A DNA stretch of 64,000 nucleotides. It comes from Deltaproteobacteria bacterium (GTDB lineage: Bacteria > Myxococcota > JADLHZ01). Positions within the stretch are counted from its first letter, which is position 1. Each line of letters opens with the position of its first letter. Shown here in pieces: positions 24,505 to 33,336 of this stretch. The stretch covers positions 29,474 to 93,473 of the forward strand of contig JADLHZ010000067.1 of assembly GCA_020848545.1 (NCBI GenBank). Reading direction: 5' to 3'. A model generated the notes under the pieces. It saw only the letters and a program-made list of their open reading frames with translations, was not told the DNA's origin and searched no databases. The position numbers and the translations under genes were made by a program.

Positions 24505-25174
24505 ACGCCGCCGTCACTCCGATCGTATGCGACAAGATGGCCTGCGCCGCGACGCGCGTCGGGCTCACGCGATAGCGCAGCTCGAGCCCGAGCGCGCCCG
24601 GGCCCAAGTGAAAGACGTAGCCGGCGGTGATCGCCGCGCCAACGCCGGTAACGCGCTCGTTGAAGGTGAACTGGCGAAGCGCCGCTTGGCTCGCCACCCA
24701 CTCGAGCGACGGACCGGCGAGCGCGCGGATGAGGCCGGGCCCGAGCTCGACGTTGACGCTGGCCAAGAGCGGCACGCTCAGCGCGAAGGTCGTTCCGCGC
24801 ACCGTGCCGAGCTCAGTGCTCCGCACGGCGCTCGGGTTCGAGAACGCCGGCTCGATCGACACACCGATGCGCCGCTCCCACACTGGGAAGCGATAGCCAA
24901 GCTCGACAGCCGCGAGCACAGCGGTCGCGAGGCCGCCGGTCGCGGCGAAGGCGGCGCCGATCTTCGCCCCGATGACGAGCCCGAGCGGCTTCACCGCCCG
25001 CGACGGTGGCGCCGCGAGCTCGACCTCCGTCGGCGCCGACGCCGGCGCGACAAGAGTCGGACTCTTCTTCGGCGCTTCCAGCGGGATCTCGTCATCAGCG
25101 GTCGCGCCAATCGAGACCGCGATGAGCACGCCGCACACGAACGTCAGCACCCTTCGAGCATAGCTCCTGGACAT
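24488..25174 (-). CDS. Outer-membrane beta-barrel-like protein, 228 aa
   Basis: A signal peptide (RVLTFVCGVLIAVSIGATA) is followed by a Pro/Ala-rich linker of about 40 residues and a series of alternating amphipathic strands such as LGLVIGAKIGAAFAATG and LGLELRYRVSPTR. The C-terminus ends in AYVFLL, an aromatic-plus-hydrophobic ending typical of barrel proteins. I chose the ATG at 25174 since it begins the signal peptide; the frame stays open upstream. It overlaps the lipoprotein gene that follows by 17 bases, so they are co-translated. Function unknown; porin or anchor for the lipoprotein are options. Confidence 0.72.
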   Translation of the reverse strand: MSRSYARRVLTFVCGVLIAVSIGATADDEIPLEAPKKSPTLVAPASAPTEVELAAPPSRAVKPLGLVIGAKIGAAFAATGGLATAVLAAVELGYRFPVWERRIGVSIEPAFSNPSAVRSTELGTVRGTTFALSVPLLASVNVELGPGLIRALAGPSLEWVASQAALRQFTFNERVTGVGAAITAGYVFHLGPGALGLELRYRVSPTRVAAQAILSHTIGVTAAYVFLL

Positions 25175-25247
25175 CGATCGGCCTAGCGAAGGTGAGGGTC
25201 TGCCGCGTTTCGGCAACCGCGACCCCGTGCTACCGAGAACGATCGTG

Positions 25248-26039
25248 ATGCGCTTCCCTTTCGCAGCCGTGCCAAAGAGCTGGTACCACCTCGTGTGGGC
25301 GGACGAGCTGCGTGCGGGCGAGACACGCGAGGTCGAGGCGTTCGGCGAGACGATCACTGTGCACCGCGCCGAAGACGGCGTCCTCTCGGCGTCCCCGGAT
25401 CGTTTTCCGATCTGTGAGAAGAACGAGATGATCTGGGCGTACTACGATCCCGCGGGCGAGCCCCCGGCGTTCGCGTTGATGCCGCTGCCCGAGCTCGAGG
25501 ACGCGAGCTTCTTGCCCTTGGGCCGCGTCGACCGCGTGTTCTCGAGCCACGTGCAAGAGATCGTCGAGAACGCCGTCGACATCGCGCACTACGCGGCGCA
25601 GCACGGCTTCGTCGGCCAAGCGACGCTCGGGGACTTCGCGCCGGAGGCCCACGCTTTTCGCGCGCTCGTCATCGCCAAGAAGCGGGTCTTCGGCGTCACG
25701 CTGCCGATACAGCTGGCGTTCGAGTACTGCGGCATGGGCTTCGGCGTGGGCCGCGCCACCGGCCCGCTCACCTTGAGCAACGTGGTCACCTGCTTGCCGA
25801 TCGACGCGCACCGGATCCGCATGCGCTTCACGATCTTCGCGATCGTGCCGCGCGTGCCGATGCTGAGCGCGATCATTGCGCGGCTCTTGCGCTGGCACGT
25901 GTGGGCCGACGTCAAAGGCGAGATCGCCCTCTTCGAGAACAAGCTGTACCGCGAGCGACCGCTGCTCTCGTCGAGCGACGGCCCGATCATGAAGGTGCGC
26001 GCTTGGTGCCGGCAGTTCTACCCGGCGGAGGCCGCATGA
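25248..26039 (+). CDS. Rieske-oxygenase-like protein lacking the Rieske [2Fe-2S] domain
   Basis: The 263-aa product is a catalytic-domain-only member of the ring-hydroxylating/KshA-like Rieske oxygenases. Its start, MRFPFAAVPKSWYHLVWADE, and the oxygenase core are normal, but both cluster motifs (CxH and CxxH) are missing: the sequence passes from ITVHRAEDGVLSASPDR straight to FPICEKNEMIWAYYDPAG, as if about 75 residues were removed in frame. The mononuclear-iron site is complete: N108, D111, H114 and H119 in ENAVDIAHYAAQHG, plus D and E in DVKGEIALFENK. It must get electrons from another protein; NdmC of the caffeine demethylase system is a known precedent. Its stop overlaps the start of the full-length Rieske gene by four bases. 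I chose ATG 25248 over GTG 25227. Confidence 0.8.
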   Translation: MRFPFAAVPKSWYHLVWADELRAGETREVEAFGETITVHRAEDGVLSASPDRFPICEKNEMIWAYYDPAGEPPAFALMPLPELEDASFLPLGRVDRVFSSHVQEIVENAVDIAHYAAQHGFVGQATLGDFAPEAHAFRALVIAKKRVFGVTLPIQLAFEYCGMGFGVGRATGPLTLSNVVTCLPIDAHRIRMRFTIFAIVPRVPMLSAIIARLLRWHVWADVKGEIALFENKLYRERPLLSSSDGPIMKVRAWCRQFYPAEAA

Positions 26040-26989
26040 ACCCGGCGCTGCGCATCGTCGACGCCGCCGTCGAAAGCGCGGAGCTGCCGATCCCGAACGG
26101 CTGGTTCGCGATCCTCTCGAGCCGCGAGCTGAAGAAGAAGGCGGTGCGCCCCGTGCGTGCGTTCGGCAAAGAGCTCGTCGCGTTTCGCGGTGACGACGGG
26201 CGCGTGACGGTGCTCGACGCGCACTGCCCGCACCTCGGCGCGCACATGGGCTACGGCGGCAAGGTGGTCGGTGATGAGCTGCAATGCCCGTTTCACGCGT
26301 GGCGCTTCGATAAAGGCGGCCACTGCACGCACGTGCCGTTCGCAAAGAAGCTGCCGGTCGCGCGCACGCGCTGCTGGCAGGTGCACGAAACCGGCGGCCT
26401 GATCTTCGTCCACCACGATCGCACGGGCGCGCCGCCGGCGACGCCGCCGCCAGATCTGTCGATGTTCGCGCGCTGGACGCGGCCGATCGAGGATCGCAGC
26501 GAGTACCGCGGCCACCCCATCGAGGCCGCCGAGAACGTGATCGACGCCGGCCACTTCGTCTACTTCCACGGCGCCCGCGAGCCGGCGGCGCTCGACTTTT
26601 CGGCGAACGGCGCGACCGCGTCGATGAAGACGGCGTTCGCGCTCGGCGGCTTGCTCAGCGGAGTGACGGCGCAGATGGCGGTCGAGCTCTACGGGCCGGG
26701 CCTACTCTTCGTGCGCACGAAGCTGCTCGTCGACGTCGTCGTGATCACCACGCCGCTGCCGATCGAGCCGGGCCGCACGCTCTTTCGCATGAGCGTCGTC
26801 GCCGAGAAGCCGCGCTGGTTTCCGCTCTTCGGCAGGATCGCCGCCGAGATCATCCGCCGCCGCGCCGCGTACGATGCCAAGCACGAGCGCGCGATCTGGG
26901 AGCACAAGGTGTACGTACCGGCGCCGCGCTTGAGCAGCGTCGATCGCCACATTCAACCGTTCCGCCGCTGGTACGCGCAGTTCCTATGA
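26036..26989 (+). CDS. Rieske non-heme iron oxygenase, full length
   Basis: A 317-aa KshA/cholesterol-desaturase-type Rieske oxygenase. The [2Fe-2S] ligands are C64 and H66 in CPHLGAHMGYGG, and C84 and H87 in CPFHAWRF. The mononuclear-iron site reads N167, D170, H173 and H178 in ENVIDAGHFVYFHG. The C-terminal DAKHERAIWEHKVY aligns with the partner's DVKGEIALFENKLY. Such enzymes hydroxylate, demethylate or desaturate sterols and other hydrophobic compounds; substrate unknown here. No ferredoxin or reductase is in the window. The start (ATG, ATGA overlap) and stop (overlap with the SDR) place it mid-operon. Confidence 0.88.
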   Translation: MNPALRIVDAAVESAELPIPNGWFAILSSRELKKKAVRPVRAFGKELVAFRGDDGRVTVLDAHCPHLGAHMGYGGKVVGDELQCPFHAWRFDKGGHCTHVPFAKKLPVARTRCWQVHETGGLIFVHHDRTGAPPATPPPDLSMFARWTRPIEDRSEYRGHPIEAAENVIDAGHFVYFHGAREPAALDFSANGATASMKTAFALGGLLSGVTAQMAVELYGPGLLFVRTKLLVDVVVITTPLPIEPGRTLFRMSVVAEKPRWFPLFGRIAAEIIRRRAAYDAKHERAIWEHKVYVPAPRLSSVDRHIQPFRRWYAQFL

Positions 26990-27741
26990 ATGCCTTGATC
27001 ACCGGCGCGTCGAGCGGCATCGGCCGGGCGCTCGCGCGCTTGCACGTGGCCGCAGGCGGTAGCGTCGTCCTCGTCGCGCGGCGGGGTGATCGTTTGGCCG
27101 CGCTGTGCAACGAGCTCGGCCCGCGCGCGCACGCGATCGCGATGGATCTGAGCGCACCCGGCGCAGCGACCGCGTTGTTTGCCGAAGTCTCCGCGCGCGG
27201 GCTCGCGGTCGAGCTACTGGTGAACAACGCCGGCGTCGGTGCGCATGGCCGCTTCGATCAAACGTCCCCCGCGGCGCTGCATGCTTTGCTCGCCGTGAAC
27301 GTCACGGTCCTCACCGAGCTGTCGCGCGCGTTCTTGCCGCCGATGATCGCGCGAGGCTCCGGCCGCGTCTTGAACTTGGCGTCGATGGCCGCGTTCGTGC
27401 CCGGGCCGACGTGCGCCGCCTACCACGCAAGCAAGGCCTACGTGCTCTCGCTCTCGGAAGCGCTCGCGTATGAATTGCGCGGCACCGGCGTCAGCGTGAC
27501 CGCGGCGTGCCCCGGCGCCGTCGCCACCGAGTTCGCCGACGCGGCGGGCATGCTGCGGACGCGCGCGTTCACGAGCGCCGCCGACACCGACAAGATCGCG
27601 CAGGCGATCTATCGCGCGACTTTGCGCGGCGATCGCATCTACGTGCCGGGTGTGTTCAATCGTTTTGCGGCACTGATGACGCAGATCTTACCGCGGCGCT
27701 TCGTGACGCAGGCGGCAGCGCGCGCTTTGGAAAACGTCTAG
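26986..27741 (+). CDS. Short-chain dehydrogenase/reductase (classical SDR)
   Basis: The 251-aa protein has the classical SDR elements in order: coenzyme motif TGASSGIGRAL, VARR, the NNAGVG motif, the catalytic Ser in LNLASMAAF, and the Tyr-Lys pair in AAYHASKAYV. It ends with a helical C-terminus, SDR superfamily length. Its ATG overlaps the stop of the Rieske gene (ATGA), making a three-gene operon of two oxygenase-type proteins and one dehydrogenase, consistent with stepwise oxidation then ketone/alcohol conversion of a lipid such as a sterol. The substrate is inferred only. It converges on malQ, sharing 4 bases at the stops. Confidence 0.9.
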   Translation: MNALITGASSGIGRALARLHVAAGGSVVLVARRGDRLAALCNELGPRAHAIAMDLSAPGAATALFAEVSARGLAVELLVNNAGVGAHGRFDQTSPAALHALLAVNVTVLTELSRAFLPPMIARGSGRVLNLASMAAFVPGPTCAAYHASKAYVLSLSEALAYELRGTGVSVTAACPGAVATEFADAAGMLRTRAFTSAADTDKIAQAIYRATLRGDRIYVPGVFNRFAALMTQILPRRFVTQAAARALENV

Positions 27742-29204
27742 CAGCGCCCGTAAAGCTCGACGAGCCCGCGGAGGCGATCGGCGACGTCGGTCGTCAGCGC
27801 GCCGCTCGCCATCCGCCAGCGCCAGTTTCCGCCGGCCGCGCTCGGCATGTTCATCCGCGCGTCGCCGCCGAGCTTCAACACGTCTTGCACCGGCACGACC
27901 GCGAGATCGGCGACGGAGCCCATCGCCGAGCGCACGAGATCCCACGCGACGTCGTGCCCGTCGATCCCGTAGTAACGGCGCACATGATCCTTGGTCCGGT
28001 CGTCGGCGGCGCGCCACCATCCGAGCGTCGTGTCGTTGTCGTGCGTGCCCGTGTAAGCGACCGCGTTCTGGCGATGGTAGTGCGGCAAGTACGCGTTCTC
28101 TGCGTCGCCGCCGAACGCGAAGTGCAAGACGACCATGCCGGGAAAGCCGAGGCCGTCGCGCAGCGCGTGCACGTCGGCGTCGAGCGTGCCGAGATCTTCG
28201 GCGATGATGGCGCGCTGTCCGATCTGCGCGAAGACATCGTCGAACACGAGGCGGCCCGGGCCCTTCTTCCACTCGCCTTTCCTCGCGTCCTTGGCGCCAG
28301 CCGGCACCGCCCAGTACGCCGAGAACGCGCGGAAGTGATCGATGCGAACGACGTCGCAGAGCGCGTACATCCGGCGCATGCGCTCAACCCAGAACCTGTG
28401 CTTCGTCTTCGCGAGCGCCGCCCAGTCGTAGAGCGGGTTGCCCCACAGCTGACCGAGCTCGGAGAAGTAGTCCGGTGGAACACCGGAGACCGCGAGCGGC
28501 TGCGCACGCGCATCGAGCTGAAACGCGCCGCGCTCGCGCCAAACGTCGGCGCTGTCGTGATCCACGTAGATCGGCACGTCGCCGATGATCGCGATGTTCT
28601 TGGCGGCGGCGTACGATCGCAGCGCCTGCCACTGCCGCTCGGCGAGAAACTGCAGCGCCACCTGCACTTCGATCGCGTCCTTGTGCTCCGCGCGCGCGGC
28701 GGCCATCGCTTTGCCGTCGCGATCGCGGAGCGCCGCCGGCCAGTCGGCAAACGCCTTCTGCGCGTGGGCCGTCTTCAGCGCGACGTAGAGCGCGTAGTCC
28801 TCCACCCACGCCTCGCTCGCGCGGTAGCGATCGATCTCTGCGCGCAGGGTGGTGAGCGCCGTCTTCGCGGCGAGCTCGAGCAGCGGCCCTTTGTACGATC
28901 GCATCGCTTGGGCATCGAGCGCGTGCGGCTGAACGTGCGGCGGGTGTGCGAGGGCATCGGCGTCGAGCAAGCCGTCGGCAACGAGACCATGCAGATCGAT
29001 GAGCCACGGGCTCAGCGCGAACGCCGAGCTCGACGAATACGGCGACTCACCGGCGCCAGGCGGCACGAGCGGCAACACCTGCCACGCCTTCACGCCGGCG
29101 CGCGCGAGCCAATCGATGAAGCGCTTCGCCTCCGGGCCGAAGTCGCCGGTGCCGTGGCCGCCGGGCAAGCTCGTGGGATGCAAGAGGATTCCTGCGCGTC
29201 TCAT
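27738..29204 (-). CDS. malQ: 4-alpha-glucanotransferase (GH77 amylomaltase)
   Basis: The 488-aa protein is amylomaltase, which moves maltodextrin chains between glucans. The N-terminus RRAGILLHPTSLPGGHGTGD and the block VLPLVPPGAGESPYSSSSAF are GH77 hallmarks. Catalytic residues visible are the nucleophile Asp in VVRIDHFRAFSAYW, the acid/base Glu in IIAEDLGTL and the stabilising Asp in YTGTHDNDTTLGWW. The length suits the bacterial short form without extra N-terminal domain. I chose the ATG at 29204, just before the conserved start; another in-frame ATG at 29228 would add 8 residues. It is transcribed divergently from the SPFH gene. Confidence 0.94.
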   Translation of the reverse strand: MRRAGILLHPTSLPGGHGTGDFGPEAKRFIDWLARAGVKAWQVLPLVPPGAGESPYSSSSAFALSPWLIDLHGLVADGLLDADALAHPPHVQPHALDAQAMRSYKGPLLELAAKTALTTLRAEIDRYRASEAWVEDYALYVALKTAHAQKAFADWPAALRDRDGKAMAAARAEHKDAIEVQVALQFLAERQWQALRSYAAAKNIAIIGDVPIYVDHDSADVWRERGAFQLDARAQPLAVSGVPPDYFSELGQLWGNPLYDWAALAKTKHRFWVERMRRMYALCDVVRIDHFRAFSAYWAVPAGAKDARKGEWKKGPGRLVFDDVFAQIGQRAIIAEDLGTLDADVHALRDGLGFPGMVVLHFAFGGDAENAYLPHYHRQNAVAYTGTHDNDTTLGWWRAADDRTKDHVRRYYGIDGHDVAWDLVRSAMGSVADLAVVPVQDVLKLGGDARMNMPSAAGGNWRWRMASGALTTDVADRLRGLVELYGRC

Positions 29205-29263
29205 GCGGCGCCGGTGTACACAAATCATTGCAGCGAGGCCATGCCCGGCGATGCTTTCGGCCT

Positions 29264-30295
29264 ATGGCACCGCCCACCTCAATCAAACCGAAGCTCTCTC
29301 TGCCGAAGAATCGCCTCGCCCTCATCATCCCGGTCGCGCTGATCGGCTTTCTCATCGTCTACGAGAGCTCGACGGAGTACGTACCGCCCTACGAATACGG
29401 CATTCGCGCGTCACGCTTCGGCGGCGGCATCTTGAAGGACAAGCTCGAAGGCGGCCGCCTCTACTTCACCGCGCCCGGCGTCACCGTGCATCACTTCCCG
29501 CGCTCGGTGCAGATCATCGAGATGACCGACAGCGACAAGGAGCGCGCCGTGCCGGAAGCGCGCGTGATCCCGCGCATCGAGGTCGACACCTCGGACGGCA
29601 GCAAGGTGAAGGTCGACGTCACGCTGCTCTATCGGATCAACGATCCCTTCTTGCTCATCGACAAGCTCGGGCCCGGCAAGAAGTACGAAGCGACGGTGGA
29701 GACGAACGCGATCGGCGCGCTGAAGAAGAGCCTGGGCGCGCTGCTCGCCGAGGACTTCTACCACGAGTCGAAGCGCATCGAGCAGTCGAACAAGGCGCGC
29801 GCGATGCTCAACGAGGCCCTCGCCGAGTTCGGCATCTCGATCGATCACGTGCTCGTGCGCCAGTACTTCTACGAGAAGAGCTACCAGCAGCAGATCGAGA
29901 AGCGGAAGGTGCAGGATCAGCTGGTCTTCACCAACCGCTCGCTCGCCGAGTCGTCGAAGGAAGACGCCGCCAAGCGCAAGATCGAAGCTGAGGGCAAGGC
30001 GAACGCCGACGTCGAGCAGACGCGCGGCGACGCCGAGGTGACCAAGATCCGCGCCGAGGCGGATCTCTATCGCAGAAAGAAAGAGGCCGAAGGCGACATG
30101 CTCGTCACGGTGGCCGGCGCCAAAGGGACGCAGCTCGTCAACAGCGCCTACGCGTCGGCGGGCTCCGACAATCTCGTGGCGCTCGAGATGGCCAAGGTGC
30201 TCGACGGCATCGAGGTGCTCGTCGTCTCCGACACGAAGAACGGCTTGAACCCGCTCGACGTCGAACAAATGGTCCGCATGTTGGGAGGCAAGTGA
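29264..30295 (+). CDS. SPFH/band 7 domain protein, membrane anchored
   Basis: The 343-aa protein has one N-terminal membrane helix (LALIIPVALIGFLIVYESS) followed by a prohibitin/band 7 domain (EYGIRASRFGGGILKDK to about residue 230) and a long charged coiled coil ending near residue 300 (EGKANADVEQTRGDAEVTKI). SPFH proteins form large oligomeric rings or microdomains in the membrane that organise proteases or transporters. The ATG at 29264 follows the divergent malQ promoter. It is coupled with the following SPFH gene through overlapping start and stop codons (GTGATG). Confidence 0.88.
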   Translation: MAPPTSIKPKLSLPKNRLALIIPVALIGFLIVYESSTEYVPPYEYGIRASRFGGGILKDKLEGGRLYFTAPGVTVHHFPRSVQIIEMTDSDKERAVPEARVIPRIEVDTSDGSKVKVDVTLLYRINDPFLLIDKLGPGKKYEATVETNAIGALKKSLGALLAEDFYHESKRIEQSNKARAMLNEALAEFGISIDHVLVRQYFYEKSYQQQIEKRKVQDQLVFTNRSLAESSKEDAAKRKIEAEGKANADVEQTRGDAEVTKIRAEADLYRRKKEAEGDMLVTVAGAKGTQLVNSAYASAGSDNLVALEMAKVLDGIEVLVVSDTKNGLNPLDVEQMVRMLGGK

Positions 30296-31296
30296 TGCGC
30301 TTCATCGTCCTGGCGGCGTTGCTCACCAGCGCTTGCGCCTCGCACACGACGAGCGCCACCGAAGTCGGCGTGCGCGTGAACAAGCTCACCGGCGTCGATC
30401 GCAACGTCTACCCGCCGGCCGGCACCTACTTCTTCATGCCCTTCATCAACGACTGGTACACCTTCAGCCGCGAGACGAAGCGGCTCGAGATGAAGGCCGG
30501 CGTGCAGAACGAAGAAGGCGCGATCGCCGAAGACGTCGAGTTCAAGACCCGCGACGGCAACGACGTAGGCGTCGACGTCACCGTGCTCTACCGCATCGAC
30601 GAGAAGGGCGATCGGCCGGTGCACCTCCTGGAAACGGTGGCGACGAACGACGAGGACCTGCGCGAGAAGATCGTGCGGCCGCTGGCGCGAACGCTGGTGC
30701 GCGACGCGTTGAACGGCCTCACGTCCGAGGAGATCTACACCGACAAGAAGTTCAAGGCCGGCGAGACCGCGCAGCAGCACCTGAACACCGCCCTCATGGA
30801 GTACGGCGTCACCTGCGAGACGATCACGCTCGGCGATCACCGCTTCCACAAGGAGTACCAAGACGCGATCGTCGACAAGAAGAAGTACGACCAGATGGTC
30901 AATACGAACCGCGCGACGCGCGACGCCACGCAAAAGCAGTGGGAAGCGGCGCTCGAAAAAGTGAAGGGCGACGTCGAGCAGCAGATCGCGAGCGAGCAAG
31001 GCATCGCGCAGAAGGTGAAGCTCGCCGCCGACGCGTACTACTTCTCGAAGCAGAAAGAGGCGGAGAGCATCCTAGCCGAGAAGACCGCGCAATCGAAGGG
31101 CGTCATCGAGCTCAACCGCGCGATGGCGAGCGCCGGCGGGCGGACGAACGTGAAGCTGCAGATCGCCAAGTCGCTCGCGGGGAAGCGGATCGTCGTGCTG
31201 CCCTCGGGCGGCGCCGGGCAGTTTCAGAAGCTCGACATCAACGAGCTGTTGAAGACCATGATGGCGCAGGAAGTCGCGAAGCCCGCGGGGCAGTGA
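30295..31296 (+). CDS. SPFH/band 7 domain lipoprotein
   Basis: The 333-aa product begins MRFIVLAALLTSACASH, a lipoprotein signal with lipobox TSAC, so its SPFH domain should be outside the cytoplasm, unlike its neighbour. The band 7 domain starts ATEVGVRVNKLTGVDR and runs through VDVTVLYRIDE; a coiled coil (AEKTAQSKGVIELNRAMAS) follows. Domain and length parallel the preceding protein (clear paralogues from one duplication). The ATG at 30295 shares a base with the preceding stop; a GTG at 30292 is possible. The pair likely forms a hetero-assembly spanning two compartments or two faces of a membrane, which is inference. Confidence 0.82.
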   Translation: MRFIVLAALLTSACASHTTSATEVGVRVNKLTGVDRNVYPPAGTYFFMPFINDWYTFSRETKRLEMKAGVQNEEGAIAEDVEFKTRDGNDVGVDVTVLYRIDEKGDRPVHLLETVATNDEDLREKIVRPLARTLVRDALNGLTSEEIYTDKKFKAGETAQQHLNTALMEYGVTCETITLGDHRFHKEYQDAIVDKKKYDQMVNTNRATRDATQKQWEAALEKVKGDVEQQIASEQGIAQKVKLAADAYYFSKQKEAESILAEKTAQSKGVIELNRAMASAGGRTNVKLQIAKSLAGKRIVVLPSGGAGQFQKLDINELLKTMMAQEVAKPAGQ

Positions 31297-31319
31297 CCTT
31301 CACGGTGTCCCGCTGTCCC

Positions 31320-31364
31320 CGAAAAGGGACCGGGGAAGGTCGCCACGAAAAGGGACCGGGGAGC
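31320..31364 (+). repeat. Dispersed 19-bp repeat (REP-like), copies 2 and 3
   Basis: CGAAAAGGGACCGGGGA occurs at 31320-31336 and the full 19-mer CGAAAAGGGACCGGGGAGC at 31346-31364, starts 26 bp apart. The inverse of the 19-mer is at 3952-3970. Upstream bases (CTGTCCCC at 31313-31320) can pair with GGGG of the first copy, making a hairpin. The unit lies between the SPFH lipoprotein stop and the operator at 31387. Confidence 0.65.
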
Positions 31365-31386
31365 GTTTTCATTTTCCTTGCATCGT

Positions 31387-31406
31387 AATCTACTCACGAG
31401 TAGATT
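31387..31406. promoter_or_regulatory. 20-bp inverted repeat operator upstream of ferritin-like gene
   Basis: Arms AATCTACTC and GAGTAGATT are exact inverse complements separated by AC. The 9-bp arms and dyad symmetry are typical of TetR-family operators. It ends 6 bp before the ATG at 31413, so binding would block initiation. A TetR gene is found at 35827-36423, but no identical repeat was seen near it. Confidence 0.65.
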
Positions 31407-31412
31407 CCGTAC

Positions 31413-32597
<1,185 letters not shown>

Positions 32598-33336
32598 CGC
32601 CCTCGTACAAGGTCACGCGCGTGTTGCGCTCGCTGCGGCCGTCATCCAAGCGACACACGCCGCGCGCCTCGATCGCGCCGGCCAAGAATTCCTTCTCGAA
32701 GCGCCACGTCTTCGAGCCGTTGCCGCAGACGTCGCCGTCGACCGAGACGTCGAGCACGTAGCGGACGGGCGATCGGATCGCGCGCTCGACCAAGGTGCCG
32801 GGCGGCGCCCACGCGACGAGCACGAGCTCCGGCCGATGCTTCACCACCGCCGCTTCGATCGCCAAACGCTCCACTTCGGCGCCGATCGGGATCCCCTGCA
32901 CACGCACACCGGAAAATTCACGCGCGTCGCGTGGGCTCATGCGCGCCTTCGCCTTTCCCCACGCATGCGAATCGCACGCACGCACGACGAGGTCTGGTCG
33001 CGCCAGTGCCAACGCGCGAGCCAAGAAGCCGTCGCCCGCACCGGCCTCGAGCACGCGCCGCACACCCAGACGATCGAGCAAGCGCGCCAACGCCAGCACC
33101 CACTCGCGCGTCGGCAGAAAATACAGCGGCCCATAGCTGTTCATCTCGCACACCCACCAGACGTCGCGCGGATCGCAGGCGGCAAGCGCCCTCCACAGCG
33201 CGCGATCTGCAGGTAGCCGCCGTTCGCCCTGCGCGTTCCACAACGTCCGAACCAGCGTCTCGCGAGCCCGCACGCGCGCCGGCGTCAGGCGCCCGAGCGA
33301 TCGGTGCGAGGGGATCTCGATCATGCTCCGGCAATA

